Origin: Anaerovorax odorimutans
GTDB lineage: Bacteria; Bacillota; Clostridia; Peptostreptococcales; Anaerovoracaceae
Reading direction: 5' to 3'
DNA: 64,000 nt
Assembly: GCF_024459955.1 (NCBI RefSeq)
Contig: NZ_JANFXK010000001.1
Span: 124,001-188,000 of the forward strand
The notes under the pieces are model-generated. The model saw only the letters and a program-made list of their open reading frames with translations. It was not told the origin of the DNA and searched no databases. Positions 23,757-32,867 of the stretch are shown here, piece by piece. The first letter of the stretch is position 1. Each line of letters starts with the position of its first letter. Made by a program: the position numbers and the translations under genes.

Positions 23757-23796
23757 ATAAAAAAGGGCAGGCGATGTAATTCGCTTACCCTTTAAA
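23757..23796 (-). terminator. Terminator after sppA
   Basis: AAAGGGTAAGCGA and TCGCCTGCCCTTTTTT form a stem with one bulge and a T-run on the minus strand, a few bases after the SppA gene stop. It separates it from the downstream two-component promoter. Confidence 0.8.
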
Positions 23797-23802
23797 AATT
23801 CT

Positions 23803-24969
23803 TTATTTTCGTATCTCCGACATATAGCTGATCGGCACTTTGCCCTGATCGTTCATGATCTTTAGCAAAGCGGCCACATCACCCGCAGCGCTGTCTTTTC
23901 TCAGCCCTTTCAGCTGTCCCAAAAGCTGGCTGAAAAGACCGGTATTTTCGTATTTCATATTGTAGATCTCGCAGTCCTGAAGATCATATGCGCTCTTCAT
24001 ATCGGCGACAGCCTCATCCAGCGTGCCAATCTGGTCGATCAGCCCATTTCCCAGGGCCTGCTTAGCCGTGTAGATTCTGCCGTCCGCCAGTTTTTTCACC
24101 CGGTTCATATCCATATGTCTGCCCTCGGCTACGATTCCCACAAACTGTTCATAGGCTTCGTCCACCAGCGACTGGAAGATTTCCCGCTGTTCCTTTGTCA
24201 TGGGGTCCACTGAGCTTCCCATGGCTTTATTCTTTCCGGAAGTAATGGTCACCGTCTTGATTCCGTATTTGTCCAGAAGCCCGGAAACGTCAAAGAGCGT
24301 ACCGATAGTAACACCGATGGAGCCGGTCCAGCAATTGCGGTTGGCAATGATCTTGTCCGCCGGAGCCGATAGATAATATCCCCCGGAAGCTGCCATGGAG
24401 CCCATGGCTGAATACACCGGCCGTCCGGTCTCTTTGTACTTTTTCAGCTTGAGGTAGATCTCATCCGTCTCATAGACGCCGCCGCCCGGCGTATTGACAA
24501 AGAGGATCAAACCCTTGTTATGGGGATTGTCAATGGCATCATCCAGACGGTTCAGCACCCATTGGTGGTTATAGCTGTTCTCGCTGTACAGAGAATCTCC
24601 GCTCTCACTGCTGATAGTTCCGTTAATATGGAGGATGCTGATATGATCGTCGCTGATCTTGGCATATTGGCTGTCGGGGCTGCGTTCCATCTTACTGCAT
24701 GCCGCAGCCAGCAGAATCACTGCCAGCAATATGCACCCGAAAATAATCAGCGGCTTTTTAAGCGATTTTTTTCTGCCGCCGGGTCCGTTCCCGCCGCCTC
24801 CGGCATAGCCACCGTATGTGCCGGCTGGGGGAACGCCTGCTCCGCCCGATCCGGCTGCCGCCGCTGCCTCCTGGACACTCCCCGAATTTTCTTCCGGCTG
24901 CTGAAATGTATAATGGCGGACCCCGCTTTCATCCGGATCGCTGATTACGGTTTTCTTGCTTTCACTCAT
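23803..24969 (-). CDS. sppA: Signal peptide peptidase SppA, S49 family
   Basis: A 388-residue membrane protease. A cytoplasmic Gly/Ala-rich N-terminus (about 1-70) precedes one membrane helix (KKPLIIFGCILLAVILLAAA). The S49 domain follows: ILHINGTI, FVNTPGGGV, and the nucleophile serine in SMAASGGYYLSAPADKI, then TGSIGV; the general-base Lys lies in ITSGKNKAMGS. The length and single domain match Bacillus-type SppA rather than the double-length E. coli enzyme. It clears signal peptides in the membrane, and in Bacillus also contributes to resistance against antibacterial peptides, which fits the Bce-like neighbours. Confidence 0.93.
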   Translation of the reverse strand: MSESKKTVISDPDESGVRHYTFQQPEENSGSVQEAAAAAGSGGAGVPPAGTYGGYAGGGGNGPGGRKKSLKKPLIIFGCILLAVILLAAACSKMERSPDSQYAKISDDHISILHINGTISSESGDSLYSENSYNHQWVLNRLDDAIDNPHNKGLILFVNTPGGGVYETDEIYLKLKKYKETGRPVYSAMGSMAASGGYYLSAPADKIIANRNCWTGSIGVTIGTLFDVSGLLDKYGIKTVTITSGKNKAMGSSVDPMTKEQREIFQSLVDEAYEQFVGIVAEGRHMDMNRVKKLADGRIYTAKQALGNGLIDQIGTLDEAVADMKSAYDLQDCEIYNMKYENTGLFSQLLGQLKGLRKDSAAGDVAALLKIMNDQGKVPISYMSEIRK

Positions 24970-25053
24970 GAATATTCCCCTTTCCCTGCGGCAGCGCCGC
25001 TTTAAATGATGTGTCTACTATACCATTTTTTTATCCCCCAGTAAAGATTTCTC

Positions 25054-25082
25054 TTGACAGTGTACTATGCGAAATAGTACAC
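25054..25082 (+). promoter_or_regulatory. GntR/YtrA-type operator in the promoter
   Basis: TTGACA (25054-25059) abuts a perfect 9-bp palindrome GTGTACTAT (25060-25068) / ATAGTACAC (25074-25082) with a 5-base centre. It lies 35 bp before the GntR gene. GTACTA...TAGTAC dyads are known operators of YtrA-subfamily repressors. The -10 is not clear; TATACT at 25087-25092 is a candidate with a different -35. Confidence 0.75.
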
Positions 25083-25116
25083 TTAATATACTAATAGAAT
25101 TGGGGGATTTATACGT

Positions 25117-25500
25117 ATGTTTCAACTGGACCTGAAAAGCCGTAAATCCATTTACGAGCAGGTGGTTGACAACTTAAAAGAGATGATTATTTCCGGCGTC
25201 TTAAAGAGCGGGGAAAAACTGCCTTCCGTAAGGGAACTTTCCCGGACGCTGACTGTGAATCCCAACACGGTGCAAAAGGCGTACCGCGAGCTGGAACGGC
25301 AGGGGTATGTGTATACGTCCTCAGGACTGGGCACCTTTGCCGCCGACCAGACGGACGCCAGCGCTGACCCTCAAAAAGTAGAGGAGGTCATGGATCGTAT
25401 CCGCAGCGAGATCGCAGAGCTTTTTTATCTGGGCGTAACCTCGGCGGAAATCCGACGGATGTTTGAAGAGGCATTAAAAGAAAAGGAGGGCTGGAAATGA
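25117..25500 (+). CDS. GntR-family regulator, YtrA subfamily
   Basis: A 127-residue repressor: winged HTH with KLPSVRELSRTLTVNPNTVQ and KAYRELERQGYVYTSSGLGTF (residues about 30-68) and a short helical dimerisation tail typical of the YtrA subfamily, which has no large effector domain. It is the first gene of an ABC transporter operon (overlap of 4 bp with the ATPase) and probably represses it through the palindrome at 25060-25082. YtrA systems respond to cell-wall-active peptides and antibiotics. Confidence 0.93.
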   Translation: MFQLDLKSRKSIYEQVVDNLKEMIISGVLKSGEKLPSVRELSRTLTVNPNTVQKAYRELERQGYVYTSSGLGTFAADQTDASADPQKVEEVMDRIRSEIAELFYLGVTSAEIRRMFEEALKEKEGWK

Positions 25501-26387
25501 TCAGAGTCGAAAAGATAAGCAAAAATTTTGATGGTTTTCAGGCTTTAAACAATTTAGATATAAATGTAAAAAAGGGATCGATTTACGGACTTATTGGCAC
25601 CAATGGGGCCGGTAAAACGACAATCCTCAACCATATCACCGGCATACTCCGGCCCGACAGCGGCCGGATCACCATCGACGGTCAGCCGGTCTACGATAAT
25701 TTGAAAATTAAGGAAAGGATCGGCTATATCCCCGATGATTTGTATTTCCTTTCCTCTTATACGCTGAAAGAACTGTCCTGTTTTTTCAAAGATATCTATC
25801 CCCGATGGGATCAGGGACTCTTTGAATCAGCAGTCTCACGGTTCAGGTTGGAGACGCAGAGAAAGCTTTCCCAATTTTCCAAAGGCATGCAAAAACAGGC
25901 GGCCTTTGCCCTGATCATGGCCGCGCATCCCGATTATCTGATTCTCGACGAGCCCATCGATGGGCTGGATCCCATTGTTCGCAAGCTGGTGTGGCAATTG
26001 GTAATGGACGATGTGGCGGACCGGGAGATGACGGTTCTGGTTTCTTCCCATAATCTGCGGGAGATGGAAGGCGTCTGCGATTGCATCGGTATCATATCCG
26101 CAGGTTCCATGGTGATCGAGCGGGATCTGGACGATTTGAAATCCGACGTACATAAAATCCAGGTGGCTTACCGCAGCATGCCGGAGGATCCCTATGCAGG
26201 CCTGAACATCCTTCACAGGGAAAGACGCGGCTCTGTGGATCTTCTGATCGTTCGGGAAAAGAAAGAGAAAGTGGAAAGTAAAATTCTGGATACCCATCCG
26301 GCAATCTTTGATATGCTGCCCCTTTCTCTGGAAGAAATATTTATTTACGAGCTGGGAGGTGCTGACAATGAAGACATCTTATTTTAG
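25497..26387 (+). CDS. ABC transporter ATP-binding protein (YtrB/EcsA-like)
   Basis: A 296-residue ATPase. Walker A GTNGAGKTT and Walker B YLILDEPIDGLDP are intact, H-loop is SSHNL; the signature is QFSKGMQKQ, a common variant in this subfamily. The last 80 residues form an extra domain. It is translationally coupled to the GntR gene (ATGA) and overlaps the permease gene by 20 bp. Works with that permease as the transporter. Confidence 0.92.
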   Translation: MIRVEKISKNFDGFQALNNLDINVKKGSIYGLIGTNGAGKTTILNHITGILRPDSGRITIDGQPVYDNLKIKERIGYIPDDLYFLSSYTLKELSCFFKDIYPRWDQGLFESAVSRFRLETQRKLSQFSKGMQKQAAFALIMAAHPDYLILDEPIDGLDPIVRKLVWQLVMDDVADREMTVLVSSHNLREMEGVCDCIGIISAGSMVIERDLDDLKSDVHKIQVAYRSMPEDPYAGLNILHRERRGSVDLLIVREKKEKVESKILDTHPAIFDMLPLSLEEIFIYELGGADNEDILF

Positions 26388-28452
26388 CCTGTCCGCACCG
26401 ATTATCAAAGAGAATTTCCGCCGTTTCTGGGCGCTGCCGGCTATCGCTTTTCTGACTTACCTGATCTCCGGCATCATACCGATCCTGGCCAATTACAGAC
26501 ATGGAAGAGGCTTGGCGCTCTTTATCAATCCGCTGCTGAATCAGGCGTATCCCATTTACAAGATTCTCAGCCTTTTGGTACCGGTTATCGCCGCCAGCCT
26601 GGTATTCCGTTATCTGTACAGCCGCAGCTCGGCAACGATCATGCACGCGCTGCCCTTTACCAGAAGCCGGCTATTCAACAGTAATTTGCTGTCAGGGCTT
26701 TTGTTCAGTGTTCTTCCTGTACTGCTGACAGGGCTGATCCTGCTGGCCCTGGCAAAGCCGGTACATTTCGGTAAAGCCGCTTCCTATACGGATGAGATGG
26801 GCAGCATCAACGAGAACGCCATCCTGTCCCATATCAATGTGTTCTCCCATAATATGGTGCTGTGCTGGATCGGCCAGACCCTGCTGGCGGTTCTGTGCGT
26901 GTATGTCATTTCCGTATTCGCGGCAGTCATCAGCGGCAGCGGGATCATACAGTTTTTTGCGGCCATTGGATTTAACTTTCTGGGCACTGCCTTTATGACT
27001 ACGCTGACCTATTATTTCAGCACCTTCCTCTTTGGATACGTCACCGGCGAAAAGCTGCAGGAGCTGATTACCAGTCTCTCTCCCTTTACCGGTTTGACAA
27101 ACCAAATGATTGTAAAGCCCTCGCCGCCTCTGGTCATCGCTTATCTGGCCGGCAGCCTCGCTCTGGTCGTGCTTTCCTCGGTGCTCTATCACAAGCGCAG
27201 GCTGGAACGGACAAAGAAGGCCTTCGTCTTCCGGGGCATGGATACGGCCATTTGCTATCTGCTGACCTTCTTCGGCATGACGCTGGCAGGCCTGGTGCTG
27301 TTCTCCGATCAGAATGCGAAATGGATCACTTACGCTGGGTTTATCGGCGGCGGCCTGGTCTCCTTTATCCTCGGCAGAATGGTGGTCAAAAAAACATTGT
27401 ACGTTTTTAGCCTGCCGGCGCTGAAATGTTTTGCTGCTTACGCGGCTATAGCAATCATCTTTCTGTGCGTGCTGATCTTTGATCTTACCGGATACACGGA
27501 TCGAGTACCCGATGTTTCCCAGGTCTCAAAGGTGGCGGTGGATGATTCTACTCTCCGAAACAGCGACGCCCGCTTTGATCCGTCCTATTACCGGGACGGC
27601 AGCAAAATGGCTCTGGAAATCTACCGGTCTCCGGAAAACATTCAAGCCATTGCCAAGCTGCATCAGGCGATCATCTCCAATTATGCGGATAAAAAAACGC
27701 CTGAGAGCGGAGGCGTGGTCTTCGGTCTCCACTATTACAGGGATGGCGCGGATCTGGAACGCAGCTATGTTGTCGATGAAGATTTTTTCCGGGACAGCTC
27801 TGCCTATAAAAAGGTTTACGAATCCCATGAATATAAAGATCTGTACCGTGCGGGAAATCTGAAAAAGCTGGGCAAGGGAGAGCTGAGCGTTTACTCTTCC
27901 TTTAATTATTCGGATATCGAGATCCGCGAGAATGAGCGTGAAGAATTCCTCAAATGTCTGGATGCGGACTTTCTCGACCGGACTTATGAAGAGCAGCTGA
28001 ATAAAAAGAGGCCCTGTGGCAGCGTCTATCTGAGCTTCAAGAACCTGATTCCCGGAAGCGGTTATACGGTGGACGGGATTAATCTGAACCTGCTGGACAG
28101 CGATACCCACACCCTGCAGTGGCTCAGTCAGCATAAATCCCTTCGCTCCCTGCAGCCTACCGCGGATGACGTGAAAGAGATCCAGGTCTATGCCTGCGAT
28201 CCTGCGAAAAAAGACCAGGCGCTCGACGAATTGAATATGCTGGAGCCAAAATATTCATCTTACTTTAAAAAGACCGCGACCCTGACGGATAAGAAACAAA
28301 TCCAGACGGTGTTGGACACTTGCGAGACAAATCCCGATGTCTTTATCTGCGAGATCACCTTTAAGCAGAACAAAGTATTTGACGGAGAAACGATTGCCTT
28401 TTACTATGGGCAGGATTCGGCTCCTTCCTTTCTGGAAGGATTGGCAAAATAG
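26368..28452 (+). CDS. ABC-2-like permease with large C-terminal extracytoplasmic domain
   Basis: A 694-residue protein. Seven to nine hydrophobic helices occupy residues about 15-375 (PAIAFLTYLISGIIPIL; LFSVLPVLLTGLILLAL; LTFFGMTLAGLVLF). The remaining 310 residues are soluble and outside, with no domain I recognise. The start at 26368 follows GGGAGG within the ATPase end; a longer upstream reading has no ribosome site. It resembles the permeases of YtrA-controlled ABC operons in Clostridia. Cargo unknown. Confidence 0.85.
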   Translation: MKTSYFSLSAPIIKENFRRFWALPAIAFLTYLISGIIPILANYRHGRGLALFINPLLNQAYPIYKILSLLVPVIAASLVFRYLYSRSSATIMHALPFTRSRLFNSNLLSGLLFSVLPVLLTGLILLALAKPVHFGKAASYTDEMGSINENAILSHINVFSHNMVLCWIGQTLLAVLCVYVISVFAAVISGSGIIQFFAAIGFNFLGTAFMTTLTYYFSTFLFGYVTGEKLQELITSLSPFTGLTNQMIVKPSPPLVIAYLAGSLALVVLSSVLYHKRRLERTKKAFVFRGMDTAICYLLTFFGMTLAGLVLFSDQNAKWITYAGFIGGGLVSFILGRMVVKKTLYVFSLPALKCFAAYAAIAIIFLCVLIFDLTGYTDRVPDVSQVSKVAVDDSTLRNSDARFDPSYYRDGSKMALEIYRSPENIQAIAKLHQAIISNYADKKTPESGGVVFGLHYYRDGADLERSYVVDEDFFRDSSAYKKVYESHEYKDLYRAGNLKKLGKGELSVYSSFNYSDIEIRENEREEFLKCLDADFLDRTYEEQLNKKRPCGSVYLSFKNLIPGSGYTVDGINLNLLDSDTHTLQWLSQHKSLRSLQPTADDVKEIQVYACDPAKKDQALDELNMLEPKYSSYFKKTATLTDKKQIQTVLDTCETNPDVFICEITFKQNKVFDGETIAFYYGQDSAPSFLEGLAK

Positions 28453-28461
28453 GGGGATGTT

Positions 28462-29625
28462 ATGATATACGACCGAATGATTATCGGCGGCGGCGCAGCC
28501 GGCCTGTACTACGCCGCCTGCTGTCCGGCAGGCAGAGGGCTGATTCTGGAAAAAAACGATTCGCCCGGCCAGAAGCTGCTGCTCTCGGGAAGCGGCAGCT
28601 GCAATCTGACCCATGGGGGCAGCATCAAAGATTTTATTGGCCACTATGGCCCCGGCGGCCCCAAGATCCGTTCAGCTCTCTATAAGGGAAACAACCTGCT
28701 CTTAATGAAGTTTTTCACAGAACGGGGACTGGCTCTGACTGAGCGGACGGACGGAAAGGTCTTTCCCAGCTCCATGAAAGCTTCGCAGGTGCTGGAGCTG
28801 CTTTTGAGACAGGCAGGCGAAAACGGCTGGGAGATTCGGACCGGCAGTCCGGTCACTGCGCTGGAGGCTGAAAAGGATGGAACGTTTTTTATCAACGGAA
28901 GGCTTCGCACCAGGCAGGTGGTGGTGGCGGCAGGTGGCTGTTCCTATCCTGCCACCGGTTCGGACGGGAGCATGTTTCCCATCCTTGAAAAGCTGGGTCT
29001 GGAGATTATAGAGCCGAAACCGGCTTTGGTCCCGGTGACGGTGCAGCAGTATCCCTACGGCGAACTGTCAGGGATCTCCTTCCGGAATGCGCTGGTGCGG
29101 ATCGACGGGCATAGTCTCAAAGATGACCTGCTCTTGACCCACAGCAGTTTTTCCGGACCGGCTGTACTTAATCTGTCCCGTTACGCCCGGCCGGGCAGCA
29201 GCCTGAGGATCGACTATGTGCCGGGCGCAGAGATTCCCAATGCTGCCGGGGACCGCAGAAAAGCGGTTACCTTCCTGGCGGACACCCTGGAAATTCCCAG
29301 GCGGTTCGCAGAGATCATTCTGCGGCGGGCAGGGGCGGACCCCGAAGCCAAAGCGTCTTCCCTGGCAGCGTCAAAGCTGCGGACGGCGGCAGCGCTTTTA
29401 AGGGATGATACCTTTTCCATCAGCGGGACCTCGGGGTTCGGTTCGGCAATGTCCACCAGCGGTGGGGTCAGCCTGACGGAGGTGGACCTTAAAACCTTTG
29501 AATGCAAGAAGTATCCGGGGCTGTTCATCATAGGGGAGGCTTTGGATATTGACGGCGATACGGGCGGCTATAACCTGCAGTTCGCCTTTTCCAGCGGCTA
29601 TGGCGCCGCAAAGTGTGTATTGTGA
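28462..29625 (+). CDS. BaiN/YhiN-like FAD flavoprotein (HI0933 family)
   Basis: A 387-residue flavoprotein. The dinucleotide-binding start IIGGGAAGLYYA is followed by GQKLLLSGSGSCNLTH, the signature of the HI0933/YhiN group, and TDGKVFPSSMKASQVLELL. The C-terminus has GEALDIDGDTGGYNLQFAFSSGY, the conserved FAD end motif (about residues 360-382). Most members are uncharacterised NAD(P)/FAD oxidoreductases; BaiN acts in bile acid 7-dehydroxylation, but that role should not be assumed. It follows the permease by 9 bp and may share its transcript. Confidence 0.88.
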   Translation: MIYDRMIIGGGAAGLYYAACCPAGRGLILEKNDSPGQKLLLSGSGSCNLTHGGSIKDFIGHYGPGGPKIRSALYKGNNLLLMKFFTERGLALTERTDGKVFPSSMKASQVLELLLRQAGENGWEIRTGSPVTALEAEKDGTFFINGRLRTRQVVVAAGGCSYPATGSDGSMFPILEKLGLEIIEPKPALVPVTVQQYPYGELSGISFRNALVRIDGHSLKDDLLLTHSSFSGPAVLNLSRYARPGSSLRIDYVPGAEIPNAAGDRRKAVTFLADTLEIPRRFAEIILRRAGADPEAKASSLAASKLRTAAALLRDDTFSISGTSGFGSAMSTSGGVSLTEVDLKTFECKKYPGLFIIGEALDIDGDTGGYNLQFAFSSGYGAAKCVL

Positions 29626-29678
29626 ATATAAAATCGTGTGTTGTGTTTTTTCTGTAAAGTGTGTGTTGTGAATATAAA
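29610..29678 (+). repeat. Direct repeat (23 bp, twice) at the end of the flavoprotein gene
   Basis: A 23-bp sequence beginning AAAGTGTGT(A/G)TTGTGAATA occurs at 29610-29632, covering the last codons and stop, and again at 29656-29678, with one mismatch and a 46-bp period. CGTGTGTTGTG between them is a partial third copy. It appears to be a local duplication of the gene's 3' end. Confidence 0.75.
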
Positions 29679-29683
29679 CGAAA

Positions 29684-29733
29684 AGAGGGTGTCTCTTCCA
29701 ACCTTTCAAATAAGGATCGGAAAGACACCCTCT
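29684..29733. terminator. Terminator between convergent genes
   Basis: An 11-bp perfect stem AGAGGGTGTCT / AGACACCCTCT extended by partly paired bases. On the minus strand it is followed by TTTT, fitting the end of the ThrS/DUF2007 operon; it may also serve the plus-strand operon. Confidence 0.75.
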
Positions 29734-29744
29734 GGCGTTTCTTT

Positions 29745-30020
29745 TTATTCTTCTTCAAAATCGTCGTCAATGGGAACCGGAACGATCACGTTCCTGGCAT
29801 CCTCCAAGGTCTCCTCCGGCACATAAAGGTCGATGGGATAGGCGCTGTTTCCGCCCATGGCGATTTCTATAAAATTACTGGCCCCCTGATATTTTTTCAC
29901 ACAGGGGATGCCTTCGCTTCGCAGCTTGGATTCCAAAAGGTCCGCCTGAAAGCTGCTCTCCGCTGTACAGAGATAGACGCCGTCACGCCACGGATCTTTT
30001 TTATCGTAATTACTAAACAT
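29745..30020 (-). CDS. DUF2007-like small protein
   Basis: A 91-residue protein. CTAESSFQADLLESKLRSEG (about 18-37) followed by a GIPCVKKY strand is the pattern of DUF2007 (putative signal transducing protein, GlnB-like fold). It overlaps the thrS end by 8 bp, with its ribosome site inside that gene, so it is translated after ThrS. Function unknown. Confidence 0.8.
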   Translation of the reverse strand: MFSNYDKKDPWRDGVYLCTAESSFQADLLESKLRSEGIPCVKKYQGASNFIEIAMGGNSAYPIDLYVPEETLEDARNVIVPVPIDDDFEEE

Positions 30021-31758
30021 CCTTATCCTCGATTTCCTTCAGCAGCTTGCTCTTGAGCTCATCCACCTGCATTTCTCCCAGCTCTCCTGCCTTGCTGGAA
30101 CGAACGGTCAGGGTGCCTGATTCGGCTTCTCTTTCACCGATGATACAAATGTATGGTGTACGCTCGTTGCGCGCTTCACGGATCTTGTAACCGATTTTCT
30201 CATTTCTCACGTCTACCTCAGTTCTCAGGCCGGCCTCTTCCATCTTGCGGCCCACTTCCTGGGCATAGTCCGCGAACTTCTCGGTTACGGTCAGAAGCTT
30301 TACCTGCACCGGAGCCAGCCACAGCGGGAATTTTCCGGCAAAATGTTCGGTGAGAATACCGATAAAGCGTTCAATCGAGCCGAAGATAACCCTGTGAATC
30401 ATGATAGGTCTGTGCTTTTCTCCGTCAGAGCCCACGTAAGTCAGGTCAAAGCGCTGTGGCATCTGGAAGTCCAGCTGAATGGTTCCGCACTGCCAGGTTC
30501 TTCCCAGAGAGTCCTCCAGGTGGAAATCCAGCTTCGGTCCGTAGAAAGCACCATCGCCTTCGTTGACCACATAGTCCATGCCCTTCTTTTCCATAGCTTC
30601 TCTCAGCGCGTTGGTGGCCCGTTCCCAGTCCTCCTCGGAGCCCATGGAGTCTTCCGGCTTTGTGGAAAGCTCCACGTGATATTTAAAGCCAAACAGATTA
30701 TAGACGTAGTCGATAAAGTCAATGACGCCCATGATCTCGTCTGTGATCTGATCCGGCAGCATGAAGATATGCGCGTCGTCCTGGGTAAAGGTCCTTACAC
30801 GCATCAGGCCGTGAAGGGCTCCCGACAGCTCGTGTCTGTGCACCTGCCCCAGTTCTCCCATGCGGATCGGAAAATCTCTGTAAGAGTACATTTTACGCTT
30901 ATAAGCAAGCATAGATCCCGGGCAGTTCATCGGTTTGATCGCATAATCTCCATCGTCGATCTTAGTGAAATACATGTTATCCTGATAATGATCCCAGTGA
31001 CCTGAGGTATGCCAGAGCTGCTCGTTGAGGATCAGAGGTGTTTTGATCTCCTGATAGCCTCTCTTCCTATGCTCCTGCCGCCAGAAATTTTCCAGCTCGT
31101 TGCGGATAATCATTCCGTTGGGCATGAAGAACGGGAATCCAGGTCCTTCCTCGTAGAGAGCAAAGAGGTCCATCTCTTTTCCGATCTTACGGTGATCTCT
31201 CTTCTTTGCTTCTTCCAGCTTTTTCAGATATTCGTCCAGCTCTGCCTGAGACGGGAAGCAGGTTCCGTAAATTCTCTGCAGCATCTTGCGCTTTTCGTCG
31301 CCCCGCCAGTAAGCGCCGGCAACGCTCTGCAGCTTGACGGCTTTGATCTGGCCGGTCTTTTCCATGTGGGGTCCGGCGCAGAGATCTACGAAATCTCCCT
31401 GCTGATAGAAGGAGATGATTTCATCCTCCGGCAGATCTTCGATCAGCTCCACTTTATAGTCTTCATCCAGACCCTTCATCTTAGCGATGGCTTCGTCCCG
31501 GGGAAGCTCAAAGCGTTCCAGCGGGTAGTTGGCCTGTATGATCTTTTTCATTTCTTTCTGGATTTTCATCAGATCCTGATCGGTAAATTTATGTTCCAGG
31601 TCAAAGTCGTAGTAAAATCCGTTTTCAATGGCAGGACCGATCGCCAGCTTGGCTTCCGGCCACAGCTTTTTTACGGCCTGCGCCAGGATGTGGGAAGTCG
31701 TATGTCTGTAACGAAGTCTCACCTGTTCATCATCAAAGTTTATCTTTTCTTTCGCCAT
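30013..31758 (-). CDS. thrS: Threonyl-tRNA synthetase without TGS domain
   Basis: A 581-residue class II synthetase. It begins directly with the editing domain: HTTSH (about 19-23) and CAGPH (about 127-131) are its zinc-like editing ligands. The core has the zinc Cys in MNCPGSM, the His in DDAHIF, and motif 3 in IHRVIFGSIERF; the anticodon-binding domain ends the protein. The usual N-terminal TGS domain of about 60 residues is absent; the start ATG has a perfect AGGAGG and no open frame lies upstream for it. ddl precedes by 16 bp. No T-box leader is seen, which is unusual for thrS in this phylum, and reading from the ddl promoter is likely. Confidence 0.95.
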   Translation of the reverse strand: MAKEKINFDDEQVRLRYRHTTSHILAQAVKKLWPEAKLAIGPAIENGFYYDFDLEHKFTDQDLMKIQKEMKKIIQANYPLERFELPRDEAIAKMKGLDEDYKVELIEDLPEDEIISFYQQGDFVDLCAGPHMEKTGQIKAVKLQSVAGAYWRGDEKRKMLQRIYGTCFPSQAELDEYLKKLEEAKKRDHRKIGKEMDLFALYEEGPGFPFFMPNGMIIRNELENFWRQEHRKRGYQEIKTPLILNEQLWHTSGHWDHYQDNMYFTKIDDGDYAIKPMNCPGSMLAYKRKMYSYRDFPIRMGELGQVHRHELSGALHGLMRVRTFTQDDAHIFMLPDQITDEIMGVIDFIDYVYNLFGFKYHVELSTKPEDSMGSEEDWERATNALREAMEKKGMDYVVNEGDGAFYGPKLDFHLEDSLGRTWQCGTIQLDFQMPQRFDLTYVGSDGEKHRPIMIHRVIFGSIERFIGILTEHFAGKFPLWLAPVQVKLLTVTEKFADYAQEVGRKMEEAGLRTEVDVRNEKIGYKIREARNERTPYICIIGEREAESGTLTVRSSKAGELGEMQVDELKSKLLKEIEDKDV

Positions 31759-31774
31759 ATTCTCATCCTCCTGT

Positions 31775-32845
31775 TTATTCCATTTCCTCCGTCGCCAGGG
31801 CGATCAGCTTATCTAAAAGTTCCTTGTAGGGCAGGCCCGCGGCCTCCCAGAGTTTTGGGTACATACTGATATTGGTGAATCCGGGCAGGGTATTGATCTC
31901 GTTGAAGACTACCTGCTCTGTTTTGCTGAGGAAAAAGTCCACCCGCGCCAGTCCCTCACAGCCCATGGCTTTATAGACCGTCAGAGCCGCCTGGCGGATT
32001 TCCTCTTCTTTTTCTTCCGATACATCGTCTAAAATCCGGGTTTTGGACTGGTTGTTGATGTATTTGGCATCGTAATCGTAAAACTCATTTGCCGCCAGAA
32101 TCTCTCCCACCCGGGAAGCGTTGGGGTGCCTGTTTCCCAGCACCGCCACCTCTATTTCGCGGCCCACGATGGCTTCTTCGATTAAGACCTTGTGGTCCTC
32201 CTCCGCCGCGATCCGTATAGCATCGAACAGTTCTCTGCTGTTTTTTGCCTTGGAAATTCCTACGGACGATCCAGCATTGGCCGGCTTTACGAAAAGCGGA
32301 TAAGCGCCGCCGAAATGGTCCTCCGCTTCTTTTAAAATTCCCTGGGGATCGGAAGCGAAGGTGTAACGGTCAGTCAGGTAAAAGTCCGCCTGTCTGACGC
32401 CTGTCTGGCAGACGATCATCTTGGTGATGGCTTTATCCATAGATGCGGCTGAGGCGGCGGTGCCGGAACCCACATAGGGGATGCCGGACAGGTCCAGCAG
32501 TCCCTGCACGGTTCCATCCTCGCCGTTTTTGCCGTGGAGCACCGGAAATACCACATCCAGGGGAAGCACTTCGTATTTGTCTTTCTCCAGAACCACCAGG
32601 CCCCCCACCTCCGTGTCCGGCGACAGAAAGGCTTTTTTGTTGGCGGGATTTTTCTTCCAGCTTCCGTCTTCCACATCTGAAACAGGGGAATCGGTCAAAA
32701 ACCAGTTCCCCTCTTTTGTAATGCCCGCTTTGTATATTTCATATTTATTTTCATCCAAATGTCTGAGCACCGAAGCTGCCGATAAGCAGGAAACCTCGTG
32801 CTCCGCTGATGCTCCTCCGAAGAGGACCAGTAGTCTTTGTTTCAT
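31775..32845 (-). CDS. ddl: D-alanine--D-alanine ligase
   Basis: A 356-residue ATP-grasp ligase: N-terminal LVLFGGASAEHEVSCLSA, central VFPVLHGKNGEDGTVQGLL, substrate loop EFYDYDAKY typical of D-Ala:D-Ala rather than D-Ala:D-Lac enzymes, and metal/ATP site EINTLPGFTNISMYPKL. It makes the terminal dipeptide of the peptidoglycan stem. Followed by thrS after 16 bp. The LCP gene upstream ends 22 bp away on the same strand, so all may be one transcript. Confidence 0.95.
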   Translation of the reverse strand: MKQRLLVLFGGASAEHEVSCLSAASVLRHLDENKYEIYKAGITKEGNWFLTDSPVSDVEDGSWKKNPANKKAFLSPDTEVGGLVVLEKDKYEVLPLDVVFPVLHGKNGEDGTVQGLLDLSGIPYVGSGTAASAASMDKAITKMIVCQTGVRQADFYLTDRYTFASDPQGILKEAEDHFGGAYPLFVKPANAGSSVGISKAKNSRELFDAIRIAAEEDHKVLIEEAIVGREIEVAVLGNRHPNASRVGEILAANEFYDYDAKYINNQSKTRILDDVSEEKEEEIRQAALTVYKAMGCEGLARVDFFLSKTEQVVFNEINTLPGFTNISMYPKLWEAAGLPYKELLDKLIALATEEME

Positions 32846-32867
32846 CGAACACCCTTTCTACAGGAAC

